The notes under the pieces: model-generated
The model's database searches: none
The model's input: the letters and a program-made list of their open reading frames with translations, nothing else
Told to the model about the DNA's origin: nothing
Assembly (NCBI GenBank): GCA_017962615.1
Contig: JAGCUZ010000025.1
Span: forward strand, 1-41,373
DNA from: Bacteroidales bacterium
GTDB taxonomy: Bacteria; Bacteroidota; Bacteroidia; Bacteroidales; P3
DNA length: 41,373 bases
Direction of reading: 5' to 3'
Shown: one piece after another, positions 23,545 through 33,047 of the stretch
How positions within the stretch are numbered: the first letter of the stretch is position 1
Layout: the number at the start of each line of letters is the position of its first letter
Made by a program: the position numbers and the translations under genes

Positions 23545-24064
23545 AGATATCCTTATATGTGCGGCCCATGTCATCGTAATCGAGGCCATAGCCAAGAATG
23601 AAGTCGTCGGGGATGGACTTCCCTATATAGTCGATCTTGAAGTCTTTGGTGAAGCTGCCAGGCTTGAACAGCAGCGTGCATACCCGTATGCTTGCGGGCT
23701 CGAGAGCCTGCAGCTCCTTGATCATGCCATCCATCGATATGCCGGTGTCGACGACGTCCTCCACAATGACCACATGACGGCCCTTGCATCTGTCGGGGAA
23801 ACGAAGCGACGCCTTCAGCACGCCGGTCGACTGCATGCCGCTGTACGACGTGTAGCGCACGAAGGCGATATCGGGGTCGAAGTCGAGACTCCTGCACAAA
23901 TCGGCCGCAAATATGAAACTTCCCGTCAGCACGGGACAAAGGATAGGGTCTTTGTCTCTCAAATCTTCCGACATCTGGCTGCCAAGGCGGGCTATAATGG
24001 CCTGTATTTCGGCTTCGCCGATGTACTGCCGGAATCTCTTGCCGTTTACTTGAATGGTATTCAC
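23528..24064 (-). CDS. hpt: Hypoxanthine phosphoribosyltransferase
   Basis: A 178-residue purine salvage enzyme converting hypoxanthine (and guanine) with PRPP to IMP/GMP. The PRPP-binding motif VVIVEDVVDTGISMDG is near residues 101-116. The flexible-loop and N-terminal motifs CPVLTGSFIFAADL and FVRYTSYSGMQSTG are present, and the purine-contact region reads DDFILGYGLDYDDMGR. The length is typical. It lies in the same-strand run pyrE, SRPBCC protein, SUMF1-like protein, hpt, lipocalin-like protein, AsmA-like protein, with its stop inside the next gene's start. Confidence 0.95.
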   Translation of the reverse strand: MNTIQVNGKRFRQYIGEAEIQAIIARLGSQMSEDLRDKDPILCPVLTGSFIFAADLCRSLDFDPDIAFVRYTSYSGMQSTGVLKASLRFPDRCKGRHVVIVEDVVDTGISMDGMIKELQALEPASIRVCTLLFKPGSFTKDFKIDYIGKSIPDDFILGYGLDYDDMGRTYKDIYVLDK

Positions 24065-24095
24065 TATTTATCCTCCGCTTTGCTATCGAAAGCCT

Positions 24096-25136
24096 TTATT
24101 CATCTTTTTTAATGGAGTCGAGCACCAGACGCATGCCGTAGAACTCGTAACCGTATTCGGGCAGCTGGCCGCTACGGTCGGACACGCGGCATCCGTATGA
24201 CGGACTGCTTATGCTACCGCCGCGCACCACACGGTTCAAACCATCCTTGGGCCCAAGGGGGTTGGTTTGCGGCTCGGCGCTGTAGGTGCCAAGCCAGTCA
24301 CTGCACCACTCCCACACGTTGCCGCTCATGTCGTAGAGGCCCAACTCGTTGGGCTGCAGCTGTCCGACGAGGTGCGTGTGGTTGTTGCTGTTGACGCAAT
24401 ACCATCCGCACAAAGCCACATCGGCGGCTCCGGCATAGATATTGCCTTTGCTCTTCTGCCCTCCCCTTGCGGCATACTCCCATTCGGCCTCGGTGGGCAG
24501 CCTGAAGCGATAGCCTGTCATCTGGCTCAGACGCATGATGAAGAGCTGGGCGTCGTTCCACGAGATGGACTCGACCGGCATGTTATCGCCCGAGAAATGA
24601 GCGGGGTTAGTGTCCATGACGGCCTGCCATAACTGCTGAGTCACTTCATATTGAGCTATATAGAAGCTTGAAAGCGTCACCTCGTGGGTCGGCAGCTCTT
24701 CTTTGTAGTAATAGCTTCCGGCCGCAGGCTTGGTGCACCCCATGGTGAAAGTTCCACCCTCTACCGGTATCAGCTTGATATTCACATTGCCCACGGTGAC
24801 GGTGAACGTGCCGTCGTCAACCTCAACACGAAAGACAATCTGGTCGTTCATCTCCTCGGGCACAAAGCGCAGCTGAGGCAAGTCGTAGGCCAGGATGCGT
24901 TTGCCGGTGCCCGGCTTCACCCCTGCCCCTACATCGCCACTAAGTCCTTCTATATAGCCGCTGTAGGTGGCGCCGGAGTCTATAGATAGCGACACGCGCA
25001 CATCGCTTTTCGCGTCCAAGTCGTAGGTGATGACCAACTCCTTGCCTTTACGCTCAAACTGCACATTGCTGACGTTCTGAGCCATCGTTGTGATGGCTGC
25101 AAGCAGCATAATCAAGCCTATGGCAAAGTGTTTCAT
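24096..25136 (-). CDS. SUMF1/FGE-like domain protein, secreted
   Basis: A 346-residue protein with a signal peptide (MKHFAIGLIMLLAAITTMAQ), an N-terminal beta-sandwich-like region to about 115, and a formylglycine-generating-enzyme-like domain. Family motifs are VEGGTFTMGC, YEVTQQLWQAVM, PVESISWNDAQLF, YRFRLPTEAEWEYAARGG, GLYDMSGNVWEWCSDW and RVVRGGS. True sulfatase-modifying enzymes have two reactive cysteines in the segment after RGGS. Here it reads ISSPSYGCRVSDRSG, with one Cys, so oxidase activity is doubtful. A Bacteroidota structural or gliding-type (GldJ/GldK-like) role is possible. The ATG at 25136 is chosen over TTG at 25148. Confidence 0.87.
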   Translation of the reverse strand: MKHFAIGLIMLLAAITTMAQNVSNVQFERKGKELVITYDLDAKSDVRVSLSIDSGATYSGYIEGLSGDVGAGVKPGTGKRILAYDLPQLRFVPEEMNDQIVFRVEVDDGTFTVTVGNVNIKLIPVEGGTFTMGCTKPAAGSYYYKEELPTHEVTLSSFYIAQYEVTQQLWQAVMDTNPAHFSGDNMPVESISWNDAQLFIMRLSQMTGYRFRLPTEAEWEYAARGGQKSKGNIYAGAADVALCGWYCVNSNNHTHLVGQLQPNELGLYDMSGNVWEWCSDWLGTYSAEPQTNPLGPKDGLNRVVRGGSISSPSYGCRVSDRSGQLPEYGYEFYGMRLVLDSIKKDE

Positions 25137-25151
25137 GAGTCGTTGCAAGTT

Positions 25152-25562
25152 CTAAAGTCCGTGACCAATATATTGCAGTTGGTCTACAATCCTGTCGACA
25201 GCCTCCTTGATTTTAGGCTTTATCATCATGTTGATCATAGGGTTGGACCCTTGAACATCCACGTTGATATGAGCGTCGCATGATGAGCCTTTGGCGGCGA
25301 TAAGTAAGATGATGTTGAGCGGAACCGGGATGCTGGCACCCCCGTCAGGAGCTATGCATACCTTGCAACAGGGCACCTTCTCGACTATCCTCAGCGACAG
25401 CTGCATGAAGCCTCCAACCTTGAAGGTGCAGGTGTCCTCGGTTGCGCTCCATCCTTCAAGTTGTGATGGTACAAGCCTTGTATAATTCTCGAAGTTAGAA
25501 GCAAATGCATAAACCTTTTCGGCCGATGCGTTGACCTCTACCGTCTTGCTTTCTATCGTCAT
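25152..25562 (-). CDS. SRPBCC (START/polyketide-cyclase-like) protein
   Basis: A 136-residue single-domain protein. It begins MTIESKTVEVNASAEKVYAFASNFENYTRLVP, the typical opening of SRPBCC ligand-binding folds, and ends in a long amphipathic helix (INMMIKPKIKEAVDRIVDQLQYIG). A hydrophobic strand PVPLNIILLIAAKG and two cysteine pairs lie in the middle. The family binds hydrophobic ligands; the ligand here is unknown. It sits 15 nt downstream of pyrE and 15 nt upstream of the SUMF1-like gene, so it is clearly in the same operon. Confidence 0.85.
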   Translation of the reverse strand: MTIESKTVEVNASAEKVYAFASNFENYTRLVPSQLEGWSATEDTCTFKVGGFMQLSLRIVEKVPCCKVCIAPDGGASIPVPLNIILLIAAKGSSCDAHINVDVQGSNPMINMMIKPKIKEAVDRIVDQLQYIGHGL

Positions 25563-25577
25563 CGCTCAAAGTGTTTT

Positions 25578-26228
25578 TCACATCCTGTCGTCGGACCATT
25601 TCTCGGGATTCATCCGCCATTCAGCCAGCGACTTGCTGTCAGTGTCGCGGATATATTCCTGCTCGCGGGCCACGTCGATCAGGGTGTCGTAATCGGTCAG
25701 CGTGAACAAGTTCATGTCAGCATCGGCAAAGTTTTTGGCCGCAACGTCCAAGCCGTAGGTGAATATTGCCACCATGCCCTTCACGTCGCAACCCTTGTCG
25801 CGCAAAGCGTGCACGGCGATGAGGCTGCTTTTGCCTGTCGACACCAGATCTTCCACAACCACAACACTTTGTCCTGGCTTAATCTCACCCTCAATCTGAT
25901 TGGTGAGGCCGTGCTTCTTCTCCTCGGAACGCACATACACGAACGGCTTTCCGAGCTCTTGCGCCACAAGTGCGCCCTGCGCGATGCCGCCAGTAGCCAC
26001 GCCGGCTATAACGTCAACATCGCCAATCTGTTCGCTTATGATGTCAACAAAACGCTGACGGATATAAGTGCGGATTTCCGGATAAGACAATGTTATGCGG
26101 TTGTCGCAGTAAATAGGTGATTTTCGACCCGAAGCCCATGTGAAAGGGTGCTCGTTATTCAATTTTATTGCTTTGATTTGCAATAAAAAACTTGCCGTCT
26201 GTACGGCCACAATTTTGTTTGTTTTCAT
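25578..26228 (-). CDS. pyrE: Orotate phosphoribosyltransferase
   Basis: A 216-residue enzyme that joins orotate to PRPP to give OMP in pyrimidine synthesis. Motifs are AIKLNNEHPFTWASGRKSPIYCDNR (orotate site), VDVIAGVATGGIAQGALVAQ, YVRSEEKKHGLTNQIEG (flexible loop) and the PRPP motif VVVVEDLVSTGKSS. The ATG at 26228 matches the family start. The only promoter box lies 4 nt upstream of it, so the message may be leaderless. It is the first gene of the six-gene minus-strand run ending with the AsmA-like gene, and divergent from the NUDIX gene. Confidence 0.96.
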   Translation of the reverse strand: MKTNKIVAVQTASFLLQIKAIKLNNEHPFTWASGRKSPIYCDNRITLSYPEIRTYIRQRFVDIISEQIGDVDVIAGVATGGIAQGALVAQELGKPFVYVRSEEKKHGLTNQIEGEIKPGQSVVVVEDLVSTGKSSLIAVHALRDKGCDVKGMVAIFTYGLDVAAKNFADADMNLFTLTDYDTLIDVAREQEYIRDTDSKSLAEWRMNPEKWSDDRM

Positions 26229-26232
26229 ATTG

Positions 26233-26240
26233 CAAATTTA
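26233..26240 (-). promoter_or_regulatory. Promoter of pyrE, -7 box nearly touching the ATG
   Basis: Minus-strand TAAATTTG fits TAnnTTTG and ends 4 nt before the pyrE ATG. Transcription would start at or next to the A of the ATG. No well-spaced -33 TTTG was seen. Confidence 0.5.
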
Positions 26241-26330
26241 CACTATTTTTTACAAATCGCCGTTATTATTGACGAACAAATTATCAACAACATAATTATG
26301 CATATCATTATATCGTACCAATATTGGCGT

Positions 26331-26906
26331 ATGACATTGATATTCGACAATATGCAATCGTCCGACACTGTACAGGCAAACGACGGCGACATAAAAAAAT
26401 GCTTTGACTCGCTCGTTGACGGCAAACACGATATGAATGTAGTGTTGCATGGCGACCCAAGGCGATTGCTGCAGTATTGCAAATCGAACTTCATAATGGT
26501 CAAGGCGGCAGGCGGTGTCGTTACCGACCCGGCCACGGGCAAGAGACTCCTAATCTATCGCAATGGCCATTGGGACCTCCCCAAAGGCAAGGTTGAAGAA
26601 GGTGAGACTCTGGCGCAGGCAGCACTTCGCGAAGTTGTTGAAGAAACAGATATAAAACCACAGTCGGTCAATGATTTGATATGCAAGTGTTATCACATTT
26701 ACAACCTGTATGGCGGATGGCATTTCAAACAAACAAGTTGGTTCAACATGGACTGCCCCGGTGGGTCTGTCAATGCCTGTGGACATCCTCAGACCGAGGA
26801 GGGCATTGAGCAGGTGGCATGGGTCGACCCGCAGGAATGGCACCGACGGCTCAACGACAGTTACGGTATGCTGCGAACCGTGAGCGAACGCATAAAACAG
26901 CAATAG
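26331..26906 (+). CDS. NUDIX hydrolase
   Basis: A 191-residue protein with the Nudix box GKVEEGETLAQAALREVVEETDI (the usual Gly near the end is Asp). The core opens with KAAGGVVTDPATGKRLLIYRNGHWDLPKG and continues with IEQVAWVDPQEW. It should hydrolyse a nucleoside-diphosphate-linked substrate, identity unknown. About 65 residues precede the Nudix fold. The ATG at 26331 (MTLIFDN) is preferred because the family often starts with such a short beta-strand; the in-frame ATG at 26298 would add 11 residues and is possible. The gene is divergent from pyrE, and dprA follows on the same strand after 46 nt. Confidence 0.88.
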   Translation: MTLIFDNMQSSDTVQANDGDIKKCFDSLVDGKHDMNVVLHGDPRRLLQYCKSNFIMVKAAGGVVTDPATGKRLLIYRNGHWDLPKGKVEEGETLAQAALREVVEETDIKPQSVNDLICKCYHIYNLYGGWHFKQTSWFNMDCPGGSVNACGHPQTEEGIEQVAWVDPQEWHRRLNDSYGMLRTVSERIKQQ

Positions 26907-26952
26907 TCCACCCTACCCCATATAAACAACGAACATAACAATATAGACAACA

Positions 26953-28074
26953 ATGAATACCGACCAATCGCACTGCTACGAGATAGCCCTCATGCTCATC
27001 CCTGGCATCGGCTGCCGCAGTGCCCGACAACTCCTCGATATATACCCTTCGGCCGAAGATGTGTACCACTTGTCGCTCAGCGAACTGCGTACAGTATTCG
27101 GCTCCCACAGGTCGATTATCGATGCCATCCGTAACAAAACGACGATGGCTCGTGCCGAAGAGGAAGTGGCCTACGCACAGAAGAACCATATAGACATATT
27201 ATTCTACAAAGACCCGCGCTACCCGCAGAGGCTGAACAGAGCGGGCTGTGAAGACTGCCCTATAGTGCTTTATTCGATAGGCAACGCCGACCTCAACGCC
27301 AAACATATAGTAAGCATTGTCGGCACGCGACGTGCCACGGAGTATGGCCGCACCGTAGTGCACGACCTGGTAAGCCAGATGCAAGGCGAAGACATTCTCG
27401 TCGTTAGCGGGTTGGCGTACGGGATAGACACCTGCGCTCACAGCGAAGCACTCAACGCAGCGTTACCCACCGTTGGCGTGCTCGGACACGGGCTAGACCA
27501 TATATATCCAAGCCAGAACCGACAGCTTGCCAAGAAGATGGTTTCGCGTGGCGGACTTCTTACCGAATACATCTCGTACACACCCATGAACCCCAGCTAC
27601 TTCCCTGCCCGCAACCGAATAATTGCAGCCTTGAGCGACGCCACCATTGTGGTGGAAGCCTCGGCCAAGGGCGGAGCACTCATAACCGCCAACATGGCCA
27701 ACGGGTACCATCGCGATGTGTTTGCCGTGCCAGGACCGCTAAAAGCCATCTACTCTGTGGGATGCAACAATTTGATTGCCGACAACAAGGCTTCGCTTTT
27801 ACGCAACGTCGACGACCTGTTCTACATCCTCAACTGGCAGCGCAACCATGCCGCATCGCCGGGTGTTCAGAACGAGCTCTTCTCCGACGTTTCGGCATTG
27901 ACGAAAGACGAGCAGACAGTGGTGGGCATTTTAAAAGAACACGGACCGTTGGCAATTGACGAAATGACATCAAAAACCGAGCTATCTTTACCCAAAATTG
28001 CCACGGCACTCCTCTCTCTGGAGCTGTCGGGGCATTGTAAATGCCTTCCTGGTAAAATATATAAACTTATTTAA
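26953..28074 (+). CDS. dprA: DNA-processing protein DprA
   Basis: A 373-residue single-strand-DNA-binding, RecA-loading protein of natural transformation. Domain order: N-terminal helix-hairpin-helix-like segment (LMLIPGIGCRSARQLLDIYP), then the Rossmann-like DprA core (VSIVGTRRATEYGR, VVSGLAYGIDTCAHSEAL, GVLGHGLDHIYPSQNRQL, LLTEY, FPARNRIIAALSDATIVVEASAKGGALITA). A C-terminal winged-helix segment ends the protein (ILKEHGPLAIDEMTSKTELSLPKIATALLSLELSGHCKCLPGKIYKL). The length is full. It probably shares a transcript with the NUDIX gene. atpD begins 177 nt downstream under its own promoter. Confidence 0.96.
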   Translation: MNTDQSHCYEIALMLIPGIGCRSARQLLDIYPSAEDVYHLSLSELRTVFGSHRSIIDAIRNKTTMARAEEEVAYAQKNHIDILFYKDPRYPQRLNRAGCEDCPIVLYSIGNADLNAKHIVSIVGTRRATEYGRTVVHDLVSQMQGEDILVVSGLAYGIDTCAHSEALNAALPTVGVLGHGLDHIYPSQNRQLAKKMVSRGGLLTEYISYTPMNPSYFPARNRIIAALSDATIVVEASAKGGALITANMANGYHRDVFAVPGPLKAIYSVGCNNLIADNKASLLRNVDDLFYILNWQRNHAASPGVQNELFSDVSALTKDEQTVVGILKEHGPLAIDEMTSKTELSLPKIATALLSLELSGHCKCLPGKIYKLI

Positions 28075-28142
28075 ATCAAGCAACTAACAATAATTTGTTA
28101 TACTTTTTTCATAAAAAACACTTACAATTCAATAAAAAATCG

Positions 28143-28150
28143 TAATTTCG
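28143..28150 (+). promoter_or_regulatory. Putative promoter of atpD-atpC, -7 box
   Basis: TAATTTCG deviates by one base from TAnnTTTG and lies about 100 nt upstream of the atpD ATG. No clear -33 element was found at the usual spacing. Confidence 0.4.
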
Positions 28151-28203
28151 CAGTTTGAAACAATACACTGTTTGGCTATTGCAGAAAGTATATATACGCC
28201 TGA

Positions 28204-29760
<1,557 letters not shown>

Positions 29761-29796
29761 AACCGGCCTCCATAGGTCAACAACAGTTTGTCAATC

Positions 29797-30033
29797 ATGA
29801 AGGTAAAGATAATCAAGCCGGACAGCACCCTCTACGAGGGGGAAGCCAAGTTGCTTCAACTGCCAGGAACAGGCGGTCTCTTTGAGATTATGAACAACCA
29901 CGCCCCCATCATCTCTGCCTTGGCCAAAGGTCGGTTGCGCGTTGTGGTGACCGACAGCGACACACGTCTCTTCGACATCAACGGAGGAGTCGTGAAAGGC
30001 CAGCAGAACGACATCCTGGTACTGGTGCAATAA
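29797..30033 (+). CDS. atpC: F-type ATP synthase, epsilon subunit
   Basis: A 78-residue epsilon subunit made only of the N-terminal beta-sandwich (MKVKIIKPDSTLYEGEAKLLQLPGTGGLFEIMNNHAPIISAL, then GRLRVVVTD and FDINGGVVKGQQNDILVLVQ). The C-terminal two-helix inhibitory domain of longer epsilon chains is absent, as usual in Bacteroidota. The ATG at 29797 is chosen over an in-frame TTG at 29788. It is cotranscribed with atpD and closed by a strong terminator. Confidence 0.95.
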   Translation: MKVKIIKPDSTLYEGEAKLLQLPGTGGLFEIMNNHAPIISALAKGRLRVVVTDSDTRLFDINGGVVKGQQNDILVLVQ

Positions 30034-30062
30034 TCACAACTGCAACATAGCAGCACAACTAC

Positions 30063-30105
30063 AAATCAGGTCGGGTAACGAAAGTTTCCCGACCTGATTG
30101 TTTTT
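30063..30105 (+). terminator. Intrinsic terminator of atpD-atpC
   Basis: AATCAGGTCGGG pairs with CCCGACCTGATT, a 12-bp perfect stem with a 12-nt loop, followed by a T-run (GTTTTT). It closes the atpDC transcript 30 nt past the stop. Confidence 0.9.
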
Positions 30106-30230
30106 ATCCGTATCATTTATGCGGCAAACACAAGAATCATCCTCCGCATTCCTGTGCATATTGTCAGCCTTTAACAGAGGGCTGTTGAAAATAACTGCGG
30201 CGGCACGTCGTTCCTCTTGCTGTTTTATTG

Positions 30231-30238
30231 TATTTTTG
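30231..30238 (+). promoter_or_regulatory. Putative clpC promoter, -7 box
   Basis: TATTTTTG fits TAnnTTTG, about 57 nt upstream of the clpC ATG. No good -33 element was seen. Confidence 0.5.
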
Positions 30239-30294
30239 GAGAATAAAACAATATCTATTATATTACCTTAAGCAATTCTGTTATAACATATTAT

Positions 30295-32973
30295 ATGGAA
30301 GCAAAACTGAGTCGCAATGTCGAAAAAGTACTCTCCAACAGCCGTGACGAGGCCATAAGGCTGCGCAACGGCGCCATAGGGGTGGAACATATTTTCCTTG
30401 GCATCCTGAGGGAGAATGCTTGCTCGGCGGTGGCCTACCTGCAGCAGCTTGGAGCCGATATAGACTCGCTGAAGCTGCGCATCGAAAAGACTCTCATACA
30501 GCCCGATGCCGGCGTGCGCTATGCCCCCGACAGCGAAATCCCCATGCTGAAACAGACCGAGAAGGTGCTGAGACTCTCCTACCTGGAGTCGACAAAGATG
30601 AAAAGTCCCGAGATACGCACCGAGCACCTGGTGCTCGCCATACTCATGGAGTCGGACAACATCGTGGCGCATCTACTTGAGAAGGACAATATTTTCTACG
30701 ACAACCTCGTCAAGTTGGTCAAAGGCAACGAGGAGGAGCAGGGCGAGAACCGCGAAGAGCGTCCCTCCTACCCCGAGTTTGACATGGCCACCGACGACGA
30801 GAACGACGACGACACTCCGTTTGCCAACCCGCAGGCAAGCCAGTCGTACTCCGGCGCCAAGCAGAACCAAGGCAAGACCAACGGCACGCCTGCGCTCGAG
30901 AACTTCGGACGCGACCTTACGCAGATGGCCATCGATGGGAAGCTCGACCCCATAGTGGGCCGCGAGAAGGAGCTGGAACGCATAGCCCAGATACTCAGCC
31001 GCCGGAAGAAGAACAACCCGATATTGATAGGCGAACCCGGCGTGGGCAAGTCGGCCATCTCGGAAGGCCTTGCCATACGCATAGTGGAAGGCCGTGTGCC
31101 GCGCACGCTGTACAACAAGCGCATCGTGTCGCTCGACCTGGCGTCGCTCGTTGCCGGCACCAAGTACCGCGGACAGTTCGAGGAGCGCATGAAAGCCATA
31201 CTCAACGAGTTGTCGAAACATCCCGAGATTATAATCTTCATCGACGAGATACACACCATAGTGGGTGCCGGCAGCGCAAGCGGGTCGCTCGACGCCAGCA
31301 ACATGTTCAAGCCTGCGCTGGCACGCGGTGAGCTGCAGTGCATCGGCGCCACCACGCTCGACGAATACCGCCAGTATATAGAGAAGGACGGCGCCCTCGA
31401 GCGCCGCTTTCAGAAGGTGCTGGTGGAGGCCACAACGCCCGAAGAGACGCTTACCATACTTAATAATATAAAGGGCAAGTACGAGGACCACCACCTGGTG
31501 AGCTACTCTGCCGACGCCATCGACGCCTGCATCAAGCTGACCAACCGATACGTGTCGGACCGCCACCTGCCCGACAAGGCCATCGACGCCCTCGACGAGG
31601 CGGGCGCACGTGTGCGTATTGCCAACGTCGAGGTGCCGACCGAGATTGTCGAGATGGAGAAAGAACTGGCCGACATAGCGAGCCGCAAGAAGGCGGTGCT
31701 GGCCAAAAAGCAGTACAACGACGCCGCCGAGCTGCGCGACCGCGAGAAAGAGCTGGCGGCACGGCTTGACGAGAGCAAACGGCAATGGGAGGAGCGCGAA
31801 CGCGAGAACCGTCCTACGGTGACCGCCAACGACGTTGCCGAGGTGATAGCCCTCATGACCGGCGTGCCCACGCAGCGCATAGCCGAGAACGAGAGCTCGC
31901 ACCTGATGCATATAGAAGACAACCTGAAGGGCTCCGTGGTTGGACAGGACGAGGCCATCATTCAGGTGGCCAGCGCCATACGCCGCAACCGTGCAGGACT
32001 CAAAGACCCCAACCGACCCATCGGGTCGTTCCTTTTCCTCGGCCCCACAGGCGTGGGCAAGACCTACCTCACCAAGGTGCTGGCGCAGTTCCTCTTTGGC
32101 AGCGAAGGCGCCATGATACGCATCGACATGAGCGAGTACATGGAGAAGTTTGCCGTGAGCCGTCTCATCGGAGCGCCTCCGGGATATGTGGGCTACGAAG
32201 AGGGCGGACAGCTTACCGAGAAGGTGCGCCGCAAGCCCTACTCTATCGTCCTGCTCGACGAGATAGAGAAGGCTCACCCCGACGTGTTCAACGTGCTGCT
32301 GCAGGTGCTCGACGACGGACAGCTCACCGACGGTATGGGTCGTAAGGTGGACTTCAAGAACACCATCATCATCATGACCTCCAATATCGGCAGCCGTCAG
32401 CTCAAGGACTTCGGCACCGGCGTAGGCTTCAACACCGCCGCACGCGAGAGCCAGCGTGCCGAGATGGAGCGGTCGGTAATCGAGAAAGCCATGAAGAAAG
32501 CCTTTGCCCCCTAGTTCCTGAACCGTGTTGACGACATCATATATTTCAACAGCCTTCAGCTCGACGACATTCATAAGATTATTGATATCGAGCTGAAAGG
32601 ATTGTTTAAGCGCGTCGTGGACATGGGCTACAACATCACGATTGATGACAGCGCCAAAGATTTCCTTATAAAGAAAGGTTGGGATCCCGACTTCGGAGCG
32701 CGTCCGCTGAAGCGTGCCATCCAGCGCTACGTGGAGGACGAGCTGGCCGAGGAGATAATCAAGGCCGACATCCTGCAGGGCGACACAATACATATCACCG
32801 CCTCTGCCAAAGTTTCGGGCGATGCCCAGGCTGCCGAATCCTCCGAGGCGGAACATCCTGAAAGCGAGGGCATCCACTTCGAGGTGGAGCGCGGCGAGAC
32901 CAGTCAGCAACTGTCGCGGGCGATAGATATGGCACGCGACATGAAGGAATCTCCCGAGGAGGTGTCTGCATAG
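30295..32973 (+). pseudogene. clpC: ATP-dependent Clp protease ATPase ClpC, interrupted by an in-frame TAG
   Basis: A Hsp100 unfoldase that feeds ClpP. The N-terminal Clp repeats ([20 protein letters not shown]), Walker A of AAA-1 (GEPGVGKS, 246-253), the UVR-like middle region ([21 protein letters not shown]) and Walker A of AAA-2 (GPTGVGKT, 583-590) are intact. After residue 739 (KKAFAP) a TAG at 32512-32514 stops the frame. Directly after it, in the same frame, 152 codons encode the missing end: FLNRVDDIIYF, the sensor-2 motif GARPLKRAIQ, and an acidic tail. Homologues read PEFLNR here, so one G-to-T change in a GAG would explain it. The 739-residue product would lack the AAA-2 arginine finger, sensor 2 and small domain. 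Sequencing error, a real null allele or low-level readthrough are the options. Confidence 0.93.
32512..32514 (+). other. Premature amber codon in clpC
   Basis: TAG replaces the glutamate codon of the conserved PEFLNR motif. The reading frame is unbroken on both sides, so this is a substitution and not an indel. Neighbouring intact genes end in TAG too (for example at 34247, 26906 and 16288), which argues against genome-wide recoding. Confidence 0.92.
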
Positions 32974-33027
32974 TAGTTCTAGGGTAGCCTAGGTTTGCCT
33001 AGGCTATCCTAATTTTTCCTAGAACTA
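32974..33027. repeat. CTAG-rich nested dyad after clpC
   Basis: TAGTTCTAGG (32974-32983) pairs with CCTAGAACTA (33018-33027). Inside, TAGCCTAGG (32985-32993) pairs with CCTAGGCTA (32998-33006) around TTTG. A short T-run (TTTTT) lies between the inner and outer right arms, so the inner stem could act as a terminator. Confidence 0.7.
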
Positions 33028-33047
33028 ATAGTATAAAATACCCGAAT

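Noticed and set aside
23170-24064. Frameshift between hpt and the lipocalin-like gene because the frames overlap
   Set aside because: Both proteins are complete with their own family starts and ends; a 17-nt overlap is ordinary coupling.
32512-32514. Genome-wide recoding of TAG as a sense codon
   Set aside because: Several intact genes in the window end with TAG at the expected family length, and the only tRNA seen has anticodon CAA.
30673-32910. A 745-codon open frame on the minus strand opposite clpC
   Set aside because: Same antisense effect; no domain or signal is recognisable, and it runs through conserved clpC sequence.
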